DNA of 64,000 nt, taken from positions 124,001 to 188,000 of the forward strand of contig NZ_CP085156.1 in the NCBI RefSeq assembly GCF_022788695.1, given 5' to 3'. The notes beneath the pieces are model-generated. The model did no database searches. It was not told where the DNA came from and saw only the letters and a list, made by a program, of their open reading frames with translations. Every line of letters begins with the position of its first letter. The first letter of the stretch is position 1. Made by a program: the position numbers and the translations under genes. The stretch is from Pseudosulfitobacter sp. DSM 107133 (GTDB lineage Bacteria > Pseudomonadota > Alphaproteobacteria > Rhodobacterales > Rhodobacteraceae). Positions 28,440 through 37,599 of this stretch are shown in pieces.

Positions 28440-28754
28440 ATCGCCTGAAATTTTTGGGTTTTGTGGGAGATTTTTTAGCTTCCCACAACCTAAACCTGTG
28501 CCTGTATCAGTTCAAGTGTTTGATAAGTATTATATTTTTTGCAACCTGTGTTTGCCATAAAACACAGAAATACAACTATTGGTCATAGTCTTGCCTTGAA
28601 ATAGGTTCAATATTCGGTTAACAGTCGAAACATAGGCAAAAAGTGTTCGAAAGTTGTTTGTAACAATCAAAAGATAGATGCCGCAGGCGTTCTTAGATCA
28701 GGGGACTTAAGAGCGTTTTGAAAGGCATCTGTGTTGTAATTAAGAGGTCTAGCG
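28440..28754 (+). other. Intergenic region with a hairpin; promoter for the secretion operon
   Basis: TTGTGGGA (28461-28468) and TCCCACAA (28481-28488) form an 8-bp stem with a 12-base T-rich loop shortly after the 1545-aa gene stop, a possible terminator or attenuator. The rest is AT-rich and without genes, and probably drives the operon starting at 28755. AGTATT occurs near 28526 and ACTTAAG near 28703, loosely resembling the motif before the other repeat genes. Confidence 0.45.
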
Positions 28755-29534
28755 GTGGCAGTCGCAGTAACCACACATGAAAAGGGCGCAAACCAGCCGG
28801 CACATACACAGTTCACGTCGCGTCTGATGCTTGACGCCCCGACGGATGTGTCTTTGGCGCCGGGCGTTTCGATTGTTGGCACTGAAAAAGTTGGTGGAGA
28901 TCTGGTTGTAGGTCTGTCCAACGGTGAAACACTGCATTTGGATGATTTCTTTGTCATTGGTCCAGATGGTGATTTCAGCCGTCTTATGTCAGCCAGCGGC
29001 GAACCTCTTGTGACCGGCCTGATGGGGCCAGAACCCGATTTTCCGCAAAGCGCCGAAACCACCGAGGCGATGCAAAGCGTTGAAAGTCCGGCCACGTCTT
29101 CACCTGACGCGGCCGGTTCAGATGCCGACGCTGACGGTTGGGGCGACTTGGCCCTGATCACGGGCGCGGGGTTCACCTTGGGCAGCGGTATCAGTTTCTT
29201 GTCGGGCGGCGGTGGTGGATCGGACTCTGGCGCGCAGGGGCCGGAAGTCCAGTTTCAGGTGTCCGATCAGGCCGAATTTGCGGCAGCCATCGAAGAACTG
29301 ACCGGCCCGGAGGATCAGATACTGCAAGATTCTGAATTTGATACGGAATTTTCCGCTGCAGCCCCCCCGGAAAGTGATTTTTCCGATGCCGAAATCACCC
29401 CCGAAGTCGAATTTGACACGAAAATGCCCGAAACCGATGGTTTCCTGAGCGCAGATTCGACGGACCCGTCCCTGCTGCCAATCGCGGACGCGCAGGACAA
29501 TTTGTTAATCGATCTGATGACGGAGGTCATTTGA
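28755..29534 (+). CDS. Small BapA-prefix-like protein at the head of the type I secretion operon
   Basis: 259 residues from GTG 28755 (GAGG upstream). Residues ~32-80 (APGVSIVGTEKVGGDLVVGL... LHLDDFFVIGPDG) resemble the BapA/LapF N-terminal prefix domain, a small beta fold with the 'G-D-D-L-V-V-x-L-x-D-G-x-x-I-x-I-x-D-F-F' pattern. A hydrophobic Gly-rich segment (~137-155, ITGAGFTLGSGISFLSGGGG) follows, then an acidic tail. The same order (prefix, hydrophobic Gly-rich segment, acidic region) opens the 739- and 1165-aa repeat proteins, but here no repeats follow. It may be a cargo, anchor or assembly factor. Its TGA shares a base with the TolC-like gene start. Confidence 0.65.
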   Translation: MAVAVTTHEKGANQPAHTQFTSRLMLDAPTDVSLAPGVSIVGTEKVGGDLVVGLSNGETLHLDDFFVIGPDGDFSRLMSASGEPLVTGLMGPEPDFPQSAETTEAMQSVESPATSSPDAAGSDADADGWGDLALITGAGFTLGSGISFLSGGGGGSDSGAQGPEVQFQVSDQAEFAAAIEELTGPEDQILQDSEFDTEFSAAAPPESDFSDAEITPEVEFDTKMPETDGFLSADSTDPSLLPIADAQDNLLIDLMTEVI

Positions 29535-30796
29535 TGCATCTGACGCCACTGCCCCGACTGACCACCTATTGCGCCGTGTTGCTATCTCTTGCGCTGCTGG
29601 CCACGCCTGTTGCCGCGCAAATGTCCTTGCGCAGTGCGGTGCTTGAGGCGACCGAACGGGACGGAGACATCGGGGCGCTGCGCCAGATCGTTGCAAGCCG
29701 GACCATCGACATTCAGGCCGAGCGCGACGCCTATTATCCCAGCATCAGCGTTTCGGGTGACAGTTCGACAACAGACTCAAACGGCCCCGGCATCACGCTG
29801 ACCGTGTCACAGGTGTTGTTCGACTGGGGGCTGATCCGCAGCAAGATCGACGCGGCTTCGCATGTGCGCGTACAGGCGGTGTCTGATCTGAAAATGGCGG
29901 TCGAGGGGCTGACGCTTCAGGTGGCGGAATTCTTTATCGACGTTGAAACGCTTGATCTAAAGATCGCGCGCACGCGCAGCTATACCAGTTTTGCCCGCAG
30001 GATCGCCGGACAGGCCCAGGATCGCGCCAGGGCCGGGATCAGTGACAATGGCGAGGTCGCGCGCGCGCGACTTGAGATCTCGCGCGCCGAGGACCAGTTG
30101 TCGCAACTGGTCGCAAACCGCCAGATTGCGCTGTCGCAGATTGCATTTCTGGTTGGACGGGAAACAGCTTCGGTTCAATCGCCACCCGAGCTGGGCTTTG
30201 CGCGCCGCTATTCGCAAGCCGCTAAAATCCGGTCGGCTGTGCGCATTGCCCCCGACTATGTCGCTGCCCGCGCCGGCGCTGACGAGGCTGCCGCCGGCGT
30301 CGAAACTGCCAAGGCCTCGCGCCTGCCCACGATTAAATTGCAAGCACAGGGCCGCGCCGATCTGAACGGTGGCAGGAGCCGCACCGCCATCGGTATTTCC
30401 ACAGGCGTCGATCTCAGTTCCAGCGGGCTTGGGAAACGTCGCGTGCAGTCGGCGCAATTGGAATTGCAGGGCGCAAAATCAACGCTGTTTGCTGTTGAAC
30501 GAAACCTAACCAACACCGCCACAAGCGCGCAGCAGCAAATCAGTATTCTAAGCAGAACCGAGCGCGCCCGCGGCCAGCAGTTGGTCGAAGCGCAACGTGT
30601 TCTGGACAACTATGAAGAGCAGTTTGTCGGCGGCCAGCGCGAGTTGCTGGACCTGCTGACAACAGGCCGTGATCTGTATGATTCACAGATCGACAAAATC
30701 GACACTTACGACGAACGCAAACGCACTGAGTACCGTGCAGCACATGATTTGGGCGTGTTGGGGACACTGCTCATTTCTGCCTCTGCAACGCAGTAG
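29534..30796 (+). CDS. TolC-family outer membrane channel of a type I secretion system
   Basis: 420 residues from ATG 29534, which has GGAGG at 29522-29526; a TTG 3 bases earlier is less likely. The signal peptide ends ATPVAAQ. The mature part has the duplicated TolC pattern: DAYYPSISVSGDSS... TVSQVLFDWGL in the first half and ASRLPTIKLQAQGRADLNG... in the second, with long alpha-helical stretches. It forms the trimeric tunnel through the outer membrane. The context with ABC and HlyD-type genes directly downstream identifies it as the secretion channel and not a drug-efflux one. Confidence 0.9.
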   Translation: MHLTPLPRLTTYCAVLLSLALLATPVAAQMSLRSAVLEATERDGDIGALRQIVASRTIDIQAERDAYYPSISVSGDSSTTDSNGPGITLTVSQVLFDWGLIRSKIDAASHVRVQAVSDLKMAVEGLTLQVAEFFIDVETLDLKIARTRSYTSFARRIAGQAQDRARAGISDNGEVARARLEISRAEDQLSQLVANRQIALSQIAFLVGRETASVQSPPELGFARRYSQAAKIRSAVRIAPDYVAARAGADEAAAGVETAKASRLPTIKLQAQGRADLNGGRSRTAIGISTGVDLSSSGLGKRRVQSAQLELQGAKSTLFAVERNLTNTATSAQQQISILSRTERARGQQLVEAQRVLDNYEEQFVGGQRELLDLLTTGRDLYDSQIDKIDTYDERKRTEYRAAHDLGVLGTLLISASATQ

Positions 30797-30814
30797 GCAA
30801 AGCATGACGATGGA

Positions 30815-32962
30815 ATGGACGCACGGATGAAAGACCAAAAACCCTCTGACCCGCTGATTGAAGGTCTGGTCGAGCTGTGCCGTGTGCAAGGTGTCGCCAC
30901 GTCCGCCAGTCAGCTGACGGACGGGCTTCCCAAATCCCAAGGCGGCAAAAGCAATGCAGAGCTTGCCGGTCTGGCGCTGCGTCGTGTCAATATGAGCTGC
31001 CGGATCAGCAACGAAACGCTGGAAAACATTCCCGATCACAGCCTGCCCGCCCTGCTGTTCCTGAAAAGCGGGCGCACCGTTGTATTGGAAAACCTGACCG
31101 AGACCAATGCCCGCGTCATCCTGCCCGAAGCCGGGGGTGGCCGCAGTGACTGGACCCGTGCCGAGCTGGAAAAATTGCATGACGGGCGGGTTCTGATTTC
31201 AAAGCCCATCGACATTGTGTCGGACCGCCTGGACGAGAAAAGCGCCGACAAGCGTCACTGGATTTTAGGGCCGGTTCTAAGCAACTGGGTGATCTACCGC
31301 GATGTCATTCTGGCGTCTTTTGCCGCCAATATTCTGGCGGTGGCAACGGCGTTGTTTTCGATGCAGGTCTATGACCGCGTGGTGCCCAGCAACGCCTTTG
31401 ACACGCTGTGGATTCTGGCCAGCGGCGTTGGCATTGCCATTGTTCTGGAACTGTTGCTGCGGCTGATGCGGTCAACTTTGGTTGATGTTTCGGGCCGCGA
31501 TCTGGATCTGCGGCTGTCGGCGCAGCTGTTCGACAAAGTGGCCAATATGCGATTGAAACACCAACCCGCATCGACGGGTGTGTTTGCCAACCAGGTCCGC
31601 GACTTTGCGACGGTGCGCGAATTTTTCACCTCGGGCACGGTAACGGCGATCTGCGATCTGCCCTTTGTGCTGATCTTTGTGGCGGTGATCTGGTTTATCG
31701 GCGGGCCCGTTGCGCTTGTGGTTCTGGCAGGCGTGGTGGCAACCATTCTGCCCGGTTTGCTGATGCAAAAGAAACTGGCGGCGGCATCGCGCGAAAGCGC
31801 GCGCGAAGCGGCGGCGCTGAACGGGTTGTTGCTGGAAACCATTTCCAACCTTGAAACCGTCAAGGCATCGCGCGCCGAGGGGCGTTTGCAACGCGCCCAC
31901 GCGCAACTGTCCGCCACCATGGCGACAACCGCGATCAAGACACGCGGCATTACCAACATCATGACCCAACTGGTCAGCACGGTGCAAAAGCTGGCCTATG
32001 CCGGTGTGATCATTGCCGGGGTCTATCTGATCAGCGCGGGCGAGTTGACTGTTGGCAGCCTGATTGCCTGTACCCTTCTGTCCAGCCGCACCATGTCCCC
32101 GATGGGTCAGGTTGCGGGGCTGCTGGCACGCTGGCAACAGGTGCGCGCGGCAATGGAAGGGCTGGACGAGATCATCGCCCTGCCCGTCGAACGCCCCAGC
32201 GACCGCCACTTTGTGCGCGCCGCGTCGATGGCGGGGGGCTACAAGATCGAAGACGTTGTGTTCCGTCACGATCCGCAGGCGCCACCGGTCATCGCGATCC
32301 CCGAGCTGAAAATCGAAGCAGGCGAACGCATTGCCCTGTTGGGCGGCAACGGCGCCGGAAAATCGACACTGTTGCGGCTGATGGCCGGCCTGACCGATCC
32401 GCAGGCGGGCAGCGTTCTGATCGACAACCTGTCGCTGTCCCAGATCGATCCGATCGACCGGCGTCGCCAGATCGGCTATTTGCCGCAAAGCGTTGCGTTG
32501 TTTCAAGGCACCCTGCGCGACAATCTGTTGCTGGATCACGGCCTGCATTCGGATGACGAGCTGCTGGAGGCGCTGGACGCCGTCGGGCTTGGGTCTTTTG
32601 TGCGCCGCCATGTGCGCGGGCTTGATCTGCAATTGCAGGGCAATGCCAACGTGTCGGGCGGTCAGCGCCAGTCGATCGGTCTGGCACGGGTGCTGTTGCA
32701 GGATCCAAAAGTGGTCTTGCTGGACGAACCCACCGCTGCCTTTGACCACATCACCGAAAGCAAGGTGATCGACCATATGAAAACCTGGCTGGTCGGGCGC
32801 ACAACGGTGATTTCGACACACAAGCGCGAACTGTTGGCGCTGACCGAACGTGCCGTTGTTCTGAAAGAGGGCCGCGTCGCGCGTGATGGCGACCTGCTGC
32901 AAATCCTGAATTCGGCACGGGCCAATTCTGTTCAGAAACATCCGGTGAAAGCAGTCACATGA
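30815..32962 (+). CDS. Type I secretion ABC transporter (LapB-like, with C39-like domain)
   Basis: 715 residues. Residues ~1-130 are a C39 peptidase-like domain without the catalytic cysteine motif; such degenerate domains bind the substrate in RTX/LapA exporters. Membrane segments lie at ~155-430. The nucleotide-binding domain has Walker A GGNGAGKST, signature VSGGQRQ, Walker B VVLLDEPTAAFD and the H-loop in ISTHK. It exports unfolded proteins in one step with the TolC-like and HlyD-like neighbours. It overlaps the adaptor gene by 4 bases. Likely cargo: the acidic repeat proteins encoded on either side. Confidence 0.93.
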   Translation: MDARMKDQKPSDPLIEGLVELCRVQGVATSASQLTDGLPKSQGGKSNAELAGLALRRVNMSCRISNETLENIPDHSLPALLFLKSGRTVVLENLTETNARVILPEAGGGRSDWTRAELEKLHDGRVLISKPIDIVSDRLDEKSADKRHWILGPVLSNWVIYRDVILASFAANILAVATALFSMQVYDRVVPSNAFDTLWILASGVGIAIVLELLLRLMRSTLVDVSGRDLDLRLSAQLFDKVANMRLKHQPASTGVFANQVRDFATVREFFTSGTVTAICDLPFVLIFVAVIWFIGGPVALVVLAGVVATILPGLLMQKKLAAASRESAREAAALNGLLLETISNLETVKASRAEGRLQRAHAQLSATMATTAIKTRGITNIMTQLVSTVQKLAYAGVIIAGVYLISAGELTVGSLIACTLLSSRTMSPMGQVAGLLARWQQVRAAMEGLDEIIALPVERPSDRHFVRAASMAGGYKIEDVVFRHDPQAPPVIAIPELKIEAGERIALLGGNGAGKSTLLRLMAGLTDPQAGSVLIDNLSLSQIDPIDRRRQIGYLPQSVALFQGTLRDNLLLDHGLHSDDELLEALDAVGLGSFVRRHVRGLDLQLQGNANVSGGQRQSIGLARVLLQDPKVVLLDEPTAAFDHITESKVIDHMKTWLVGRTTVISTHKRELLALTERAVVLKEGRVARDGDLLQILNSARANSVQKHPVKAVT

Positions 32963-34131
32963 CCAGCATAGACGCCCTGACAACCAGCCACATGGATGGC
33001 AGTTATCGCAGGCAGACGCTGAGGATGGCCAAGCTGACCATCCAGACAATTGTACTATCGCTCATCATCGCGGTCACCTGGGCCGCAATTGCAGAGATCA
33101 ATGAAATTACGCGGGGCGACGGGCGGGTGATCCCGCTGCGGCGGATGCAGACCATCCAAAGCCTCGAAGGGGGTATTCTTTCGCATCTGGCTGTCAGCGA
33201 GGGCGACATAGTCGATGCGGGCCAGGTTCTGGCACGGCTCGATCCGACGCGGTCGCAATCCGCCTTTCTGTCTGCCCAGTCGGAAATCACCGCACTGACC
33301 GCCGAGGTTGCGCGGCTGCAAGCCGAGGTTCTGGAACGACCCGAGCTGGACTTTGGGGCCGAGCCGAACCCCGCCGAAGTGACCGAGCTGCGCCTGTTCA
33401 ACGCACGCCGCACCAAGCTTGAAGCGTCGCTGAGCGCGCTTGAAGCCGAGCAGACCGCCATTCAGGAACAGATCGACATCACCCGTCCGCTGACGGCCAG
33501 CGGGTCGGTGAGCAAGATCAACCTGCTGCAACTGGAGCAGAAAAAGGCCGAGATCGACGGCAAGATCAGCGAAACCCGCAATGTCTATGTGCAGGACGCC
33601 TATAAGGATCTGGCGCAACGCCGGGCCAAGCTGTTGATGATCCAGCAGGATCTGATCCAGAAAGAGGACGAATTCCAGCGCACGGAAATCCGCTCGCCTG
33701 TCGCGGGGCGGGTCAACAACATCGACATCACCACACTTGGCGGTGTCGTGCAGCCGGGCGAGCCGATCATGGAAATCACACCCACTGATGACCAGCTGAT
33801 TATCGAAACCAAGGTGCTGCCGCGCGATGTGGCCTTTATCGCGCCGGGTATGCCCGCCAGCGTCAAGATCACGGCCTATGATTTTGCCACCTATGGCGAC
33901 CTGCGCGGCACGGTCACCCAAATTTCGGAAGACACGGTCGAAGAGGACACACCGCAGGGTCCGCAGGATTTCTATCGGGTCATGGTCAAGACCGAGCGCA
34001 GCTATCTGGAACGACATGGCGAACAGTTTGCAATTCGCCCGGGTATGATTGCGCAGGTCGATATCGAAAGCGGCAAGCGCTCGGTGCTAAGCTATTTGAC
34101 ACGTCCTCTGCTGAAAGCCAGATTGCAATAA
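32959..34131 (+). CDS. HlyD-family type I secretion periplasmic adaptor (LapC-like)
   Basis: 390 residues. One membrane helix near ~25-47 is followed by the conserved GRVIPLRRMQTIQSLEGGI block of the lipoyl domain, a long coiled coil (~90-240, with TAEVARLQAEVLE and ALEAEQTAIQEQID), the second lipoyl half (RSPVAGRVNNIDITTLGGVV) and a C-terminal beta domain (VLPRDVAFIAPGMPASVKI). It links the ABC exporter to the TolC-like channel. Overlap with the upstream gene (ATGA) shows coupled translation. Confidence 0.93.
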   Translation: MTSIDALTTSHMDGSYRRQTLRMAKLTIQTIVLSLIIAVTWAAIAEINEITRGDGRVIPLRRMQTIQSLEGGILSHLAVSEGDIVDAGQVLARLDPTRSQSAFLSAQSEITALTAEVARLQAEVLERPELDFGAEPNPAEVTELRLFNARRTKLEASLSALEAEQTAIQEQIDITRPLTASGSVSKINLLQLEQKKAEIDGKISETRNVYVQDAYKDLAQRRAKLLMIQQDLIQKEDEFQRTEIRSPVAGRVNNIDITTLGGVVQPGEPIMEITPTDDQLIIETKVLPRDVAFIAPGMPASVKITAYDFATYGDLRGTVTQISEDTVEEDTPQGPQDFYRVMVKTERSYLERHGEQFAIRPGMIAQVDIESGKRSVLSYLTRPLLKARLQ

Positions 34132-34151
34132 GCCCGAATGCACGCGCCCCG

Positions 34152-35525
34152 TTGCAGAGATGCAATGAACAAGAGAAAGACTGCCCTTTGCCGAGACTGC
34201 CAATCGCCGGTGTAAGCACCATCCTGAGCTGTACCAAAACCCTGCTGGCCGCTGCGGCCTGCGGTATCGCTGCGACCGCCAGCACGCCGGTTCTGTCCAA
34301 GGTGATGAACACGGTCGTGGTGCGTGGGGCCCAGTTTATTCCCGCAGAAGACATTCGTATGACCTGCGGGGCCGAACCGGGCATTGACTATCTTGATATC
34401 GAACTGCGCGCGATTGAAGATTGCCTGATGTCGACAGGCGTGTTCGACAGCGTCGCACTGTCGCGCGAAGGCGATACGCTGGTGATTACCGTGCAAGAGC
34501 TGGACACAAGACCCGGCCGTGTCGATGCATCGCTGGCCTATGTCTCACAGGACGGTATCACCGGCAGCCTGTCCTATGAACGCTACAACCTGTTCGACCG
34601 GACCTATGGGGCGGTCAATCTGGAATTTGGCGAAGAAGTCCAGCGTGGCGGCCTTAGTCTTTATCGCACAGAAGCTTTTGAAACCGCGCTTGATCTGGGC
34701 TTTGATCTGGTGGCCGGGCGTGAAGAATACAACGATCGCAGCTATACCTATGAAACCGTTCGCGCCGAAACCTATCTGGCATGGTCGCTCTCCGAAACCA
34801 CGCGCCTGGAAGGGGGCATCGGGTATCGCGATCACCGCATGTACGATCTGGACCCGACCGCAAGCGTCCTGTTGATGCAAGAGGCAACCAACGGAATTTC
34901 CGCCCCCTATGTCCGGCTTGGCTTGCGGCATGAACAAAGCGCCCCTGCCCGCGATGGCAAGGAAGATTGGGATCAGTTCGCCTATCGTGTCAGCCTGGAT
35001 CAGTATTTCTGGAACATCGGCACGGACGATCCGTTGTCCGACACCCGTTTTGCCGCGCAAATGCAGTTTCCGCTGTCGCGCGATACGCGGCTGCTGTTCG
35101 GATTTGACGCTGGTGCGGTCAGCGGGACCAGTGGCAACAACACCCGCACAATCGACCGGTTTTTTCCCGGCGCCGATACGTTCCGCGGCTTTGCCCCGCG
35201 TGGCATTGGCCCGCGCGACGGCACGGATGCGCTTGGAGGCAATACATTCGTCAAGGCGTCTATCGAGCTACAGCGCGACTTTGGCGAGATCTATCGCACC
35301 CCGTTTCGTGCCGGTGTGTTCGTGGACACCGGCGCAAACTGGGATCTGGACGACACGCTGGGCGGCACCATCGACGACAGCTGGCACCGGCGCAGCAGTT
35401 TCGGCGTGTCAGTGGTGTTTGACGTGGGCAAGACGCCGGTATCGCTGTTTGTGGCCACGCCATTCGAACATCAACCCGGCGACGAGCGGCAGGTCTTCGG
35501 GCTAAGCCTGACCACCCGCTTTTGA
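34152..35525 (+). CDS. Omp85/BamA-TamA-type outer membrane protein with one POTRA domain
   Basis: Up to 457 residues. The frame opens with TTG 34152; TTG 34188 is an alternative, and no ATG precedes the apparent signal sequence (TLLAAAACGIAATAS). Residues ~52-115 (VVVRGAQFIPAEDIRMTCG... VFDSVALSREGDTLVITVQE) form a POTRA-like unit. The rest is beta-rich, with GSLSYERYNLFDRTYGAVNL and FRGFAPRGIGPRD, the latter a likely version of the Omp85 barrel 'R-G-F/Y' lid motif. It ends in phenylalanine, as outer membrane barrels do. 20 bases after the adaptor gene, it is apparently part of the secretion operon and may insert or gate a surface component. Confidence 0.8.
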   Translation: MQRCNEQEKDCPLPRLPIAGVSTILSCTKTLLAAAACGIAATASTPVLSKVMNTVVVRGAQFIPAEDIRMTCGAEPGIDYLDIELRAIEDCLMSTGVFDSVALSREGDTLVITVQELDTRPGRVDASLAYVSQDGITGSLSYERYNLFDRTYGAVNLEFGEEVQRGGLSLYRTEAFETALDLGFDLVAGREEYNDRSYTYETVRAETYLAWSLSETTRLEGGIGYRDHRMYDLDPTASVLLMQEATNGISAPYVRLGLRHEQSAPARDGKEDWDQFAYRVSLDQYFWNIGTDDPLSDTRFAAQMQFPLSRDTRLLFGFDAGAVSGTSGNNTRTIDRFFPGADTFRGFAPRGIGPRDGTDALGGNTFVKASIELQRDFGEIYRTPFRAGVFVDTGANWDLDDTLGGTIDDSWHRRSSFGVSVVFDVGKTPVSLFVATPFEHQPGDERQVFGLSLTTRF

Positions 35526-36752
35526 CAGCCGCACATCGCGGTTGGTCATCGCCTGACGGAACAATCCCATATAGCGCGGCGCGACGGCTGACAGATCGTA
35601 TTGCCGACGGGTCATCGCCCGCGCGGCCTGACCATAACGCAGGCGGCGTGCAGGATCGTCGCGCAGCGCCAGCGTGGCCGCGATCCAGGCGTCATCATCG
35701 TCGGGCAGCAACAGACCGTTGATGTCATTCTGGATCAGCTCAGCCGCATAGCCACGATCCGGCGCCAGCACACAGCCACCCCGCCCGAGGATTTCCACCA
35801 AGCCCCAGTTCGCCACGCCGAATTGCAGTGGATAATGAAACAGATCCACCTGCGCGATGCGTTTCGAGAATTCGTCGTAAGGCAGCTTGCCGGGATATTC
35901 GATCACGTCGGCAGCGCGCGGATAGGCCAGCATCAAATGGTCACGAAAGTTCGCGACTGCGCCGTCATGCGCGCGCTGAACGGCCTGACCTTCATAGCCA
36001 TAGGTGGATTCATCCGCGCCGCCAAAGGCCACAAACCGGGCATCAACACCCTGCCCCACCAGCTTGTCTGCAAGCCGTACATAGGTTTCGAATCCTTTGG
36101 CCGAAGACAGGTCACGGGCCGAAAAGCCGATGGTAAACGGACGCGCGGTGTCGGGGGCCTCGGGTTCTGGCATCGCGGCGAAATCAAAGCCCTCAAGCTG
36201 CACTTCGATGTTGGATTGCAGAACTTTGGGGAACATCTGTTTGGCATGACGGCTGGGGCAAATCACCAGATCGCTGCGCAGCGCCTGATGAAAATTCAGC
36301 ATCTCGGTGTTGCGGTCGCTCAGGCGCTGCGACTGGTCCGGCGGATAGGCCGGATCCCAACCGTGGGCGCGAAAACTGGGAAATTCGATATAGCTGACAA
36401 TGGCCGCGTCGATCTCGTCATACAGAAAATGCGGCGCGCCCCACAGGGAATGCGCCACCACCACGTCGATCTTGCGCTTTTTGTCCATGATTTGCAGGGC
36501 GTTCAGCACACCGCGCCCGATACGCGCGGACCGCTCGACCTTGGCCGAATAGTAATAGCCCTGATCCCCGACAATCGGTCCGTCAGGCTTGAATCCCAGA
36601 ATATGCGCGCCGCGGTCCTTGTTGCGCTCCATATGTCCGGGCGTCGTCAGGAAATAGGTTTCGGCCAGCCCGGTTTGGCGCAGATAATCGCACAGCCGTC
36701 CGAATTGGCCGGGATAAACGGCGCCTGCGAAAACGATCACTGGTTTTGCCAA
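35502..36752 (-). CDS. Glycosyltransferase, family 4-like
   Basis: 416 residues; the start is TTG 36752 (GGGGA 9 bases upstream), as no ATG or GTG fits. The N-terminal VIVFAGAVYPGQFGRLCDYL is a Rossmann-type GT-B opening, and the C-terminal donor domain has GVANWGLVEILGRGGCVLAPDRGYAAEL, with the E-x7-E-like region of GT4/GT1 enzymes. It would transfer a sugar from a nucleotide donor. Its 3' end overlaps the Omp85 gene by 24 bases, convergently. It may decorate the Thr-rich secreted proteins or build a polysaccharide coat; both are inference. Confidence 0.8.
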   Translation of the reverse strand: MAKPVIVFAGAVYPGQFGRLCDYLRQTGLAETYFLTTPGHMERNKDRGAHILGFKPDGPIVGDQGYYYSAKVERSARIGRGVLNALQIMDKKRKIDVVVAHSLWGAPHFLYDEIDAAIVSYIEFPSFRAHGWDPAYPPDQSQRLSDRNTEMLNFHQALRSDLVICPSRHAKQMFPKVLQSNIEVQLEGFDFAAMPEPEAPDTARPFTIGFSARDLSSAKGFETYVRLADKLVGQGVDARFVAFGGADESTYGYEGQAVQRAHDGAVANFRDHLMLAYPRAADVIEYPGKLPYDEFSKRIAQVDLFHYPLQFGVANWGLVEILGRGGCVLAPDRGYAAELIQNDINGLLLPDDDDAWIAATLALRDDPARRLRYGQAARAMTRRQYDLSAVAPRYMGLFRQAMTNRDVRLSKAGGQA

Positions 36753-36840
36753 AGCACTCTGTCCCCATGCCGGAAAATCACAGGTTCAGCCTACATCACA
36801 CATACTTAGGGATGCAACGCATGCCGGCATGCTGGCCGGT

Positions 36841-37473
36841 CTAGAATATACCCATGTCACGCGCGACAATCACCGCCTGCGTGCGGTTGTTTGCACCCAG
36901 TTTCGAGCAGATGGATTTGACGTGCATTTTCACGGTGGCTTCGGCCAGCCCAAGATCATTGCCAATCTCGCGGTTGGGTTTGCCTTCGGCCAGCAGTGCC
37001 AGAACCGTCATTTCACGGTCTGACAGGGTGGCACCGGTGCTTTCGCGTGTCTTGACCCTTTGCCGGTCGATCAGCTCGATCGGAACATAGCGTCCGCCGT
37101 TTGCCATAAAGCGGATTTCATTGGTCAGGTTCTTAAGCGATTCTGTTTTCAGTACGATTCCCGCACCGCCCATCGCCAGCGCTTCGGACACCACATGCGG
37201 GGTCGGGTTGCTGGTCAGGATACCAACCGGCTTGTTGCTGTTTCGTTCGATCGCCTTGCTGAGACCGGCAATGCCGTTCATTCCCGGCATATCCAGATCA
37301 ACAAGGACCAGATCGAATGGCCCTTCTTTGTCGATTATGCTGATTGCACTGTCGAGATCGGGCGCGGTCTGCGCTTCGAAATCCGGAAGTGCGGACAAGA
37401 ATTGTTCGAACATCTCCAGAACCATTGCATGATCGTCTGCGATTAGAACCCTGAGGGTTTTTGAGTTTGTCAT
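36841..37473 (-). CDS. LuxR/NarL-family response regulator
   Basis: About 210 residues. The receiver domain has the acidic pair (IADDHAM), the phospho-acceptor Asp in LVLVDLDMPGMNG, the Thr in ILTSNPT and the Lys in VLKTESL. The C-terminal LuxR helix-turn-helix reads LSDREMTVLALLAEGKPNREIG and LGLAEATVKMHVKSICSKLG. ATG 37473 is chosen over a GTG at 37482. It lies just upstream of the hybrid kinase end (37600), on the same strand, so it is the probable output of that kinase. The targets are likely the neighbouring repeat genes. Confidence 0.92.
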   Translation of the reverse strand: MTNSKTLRVLIADDHAMVLEMFEQFLSALPDFEAQTAPDLDSAISIIDKEGPFDLVLVDLDMPGMNGIAGLSKAIERNSNKPVGILTSNPTPHVVSEALAMGGAGIVLKTESLKNLTNEIRFMANGGRYVPIELIDRQRVKTRESTGATLSDREMTVLALLAEGKPNREIGNDLGLAEATVKMHVKSICSKLGANNRTQAVIVARDMGIF

Positions 37474-37599
37474 ACGTTCCACATCAACCTAAGCCGCATT
37501 TATTAATCTTATATCAACCAACCTGCTTCCATTCCGGTTCCGGTGGCCTGCCCTTCTGCGACAAGAAAGGACTTATATCACAGATGATTGGTTAGACAA

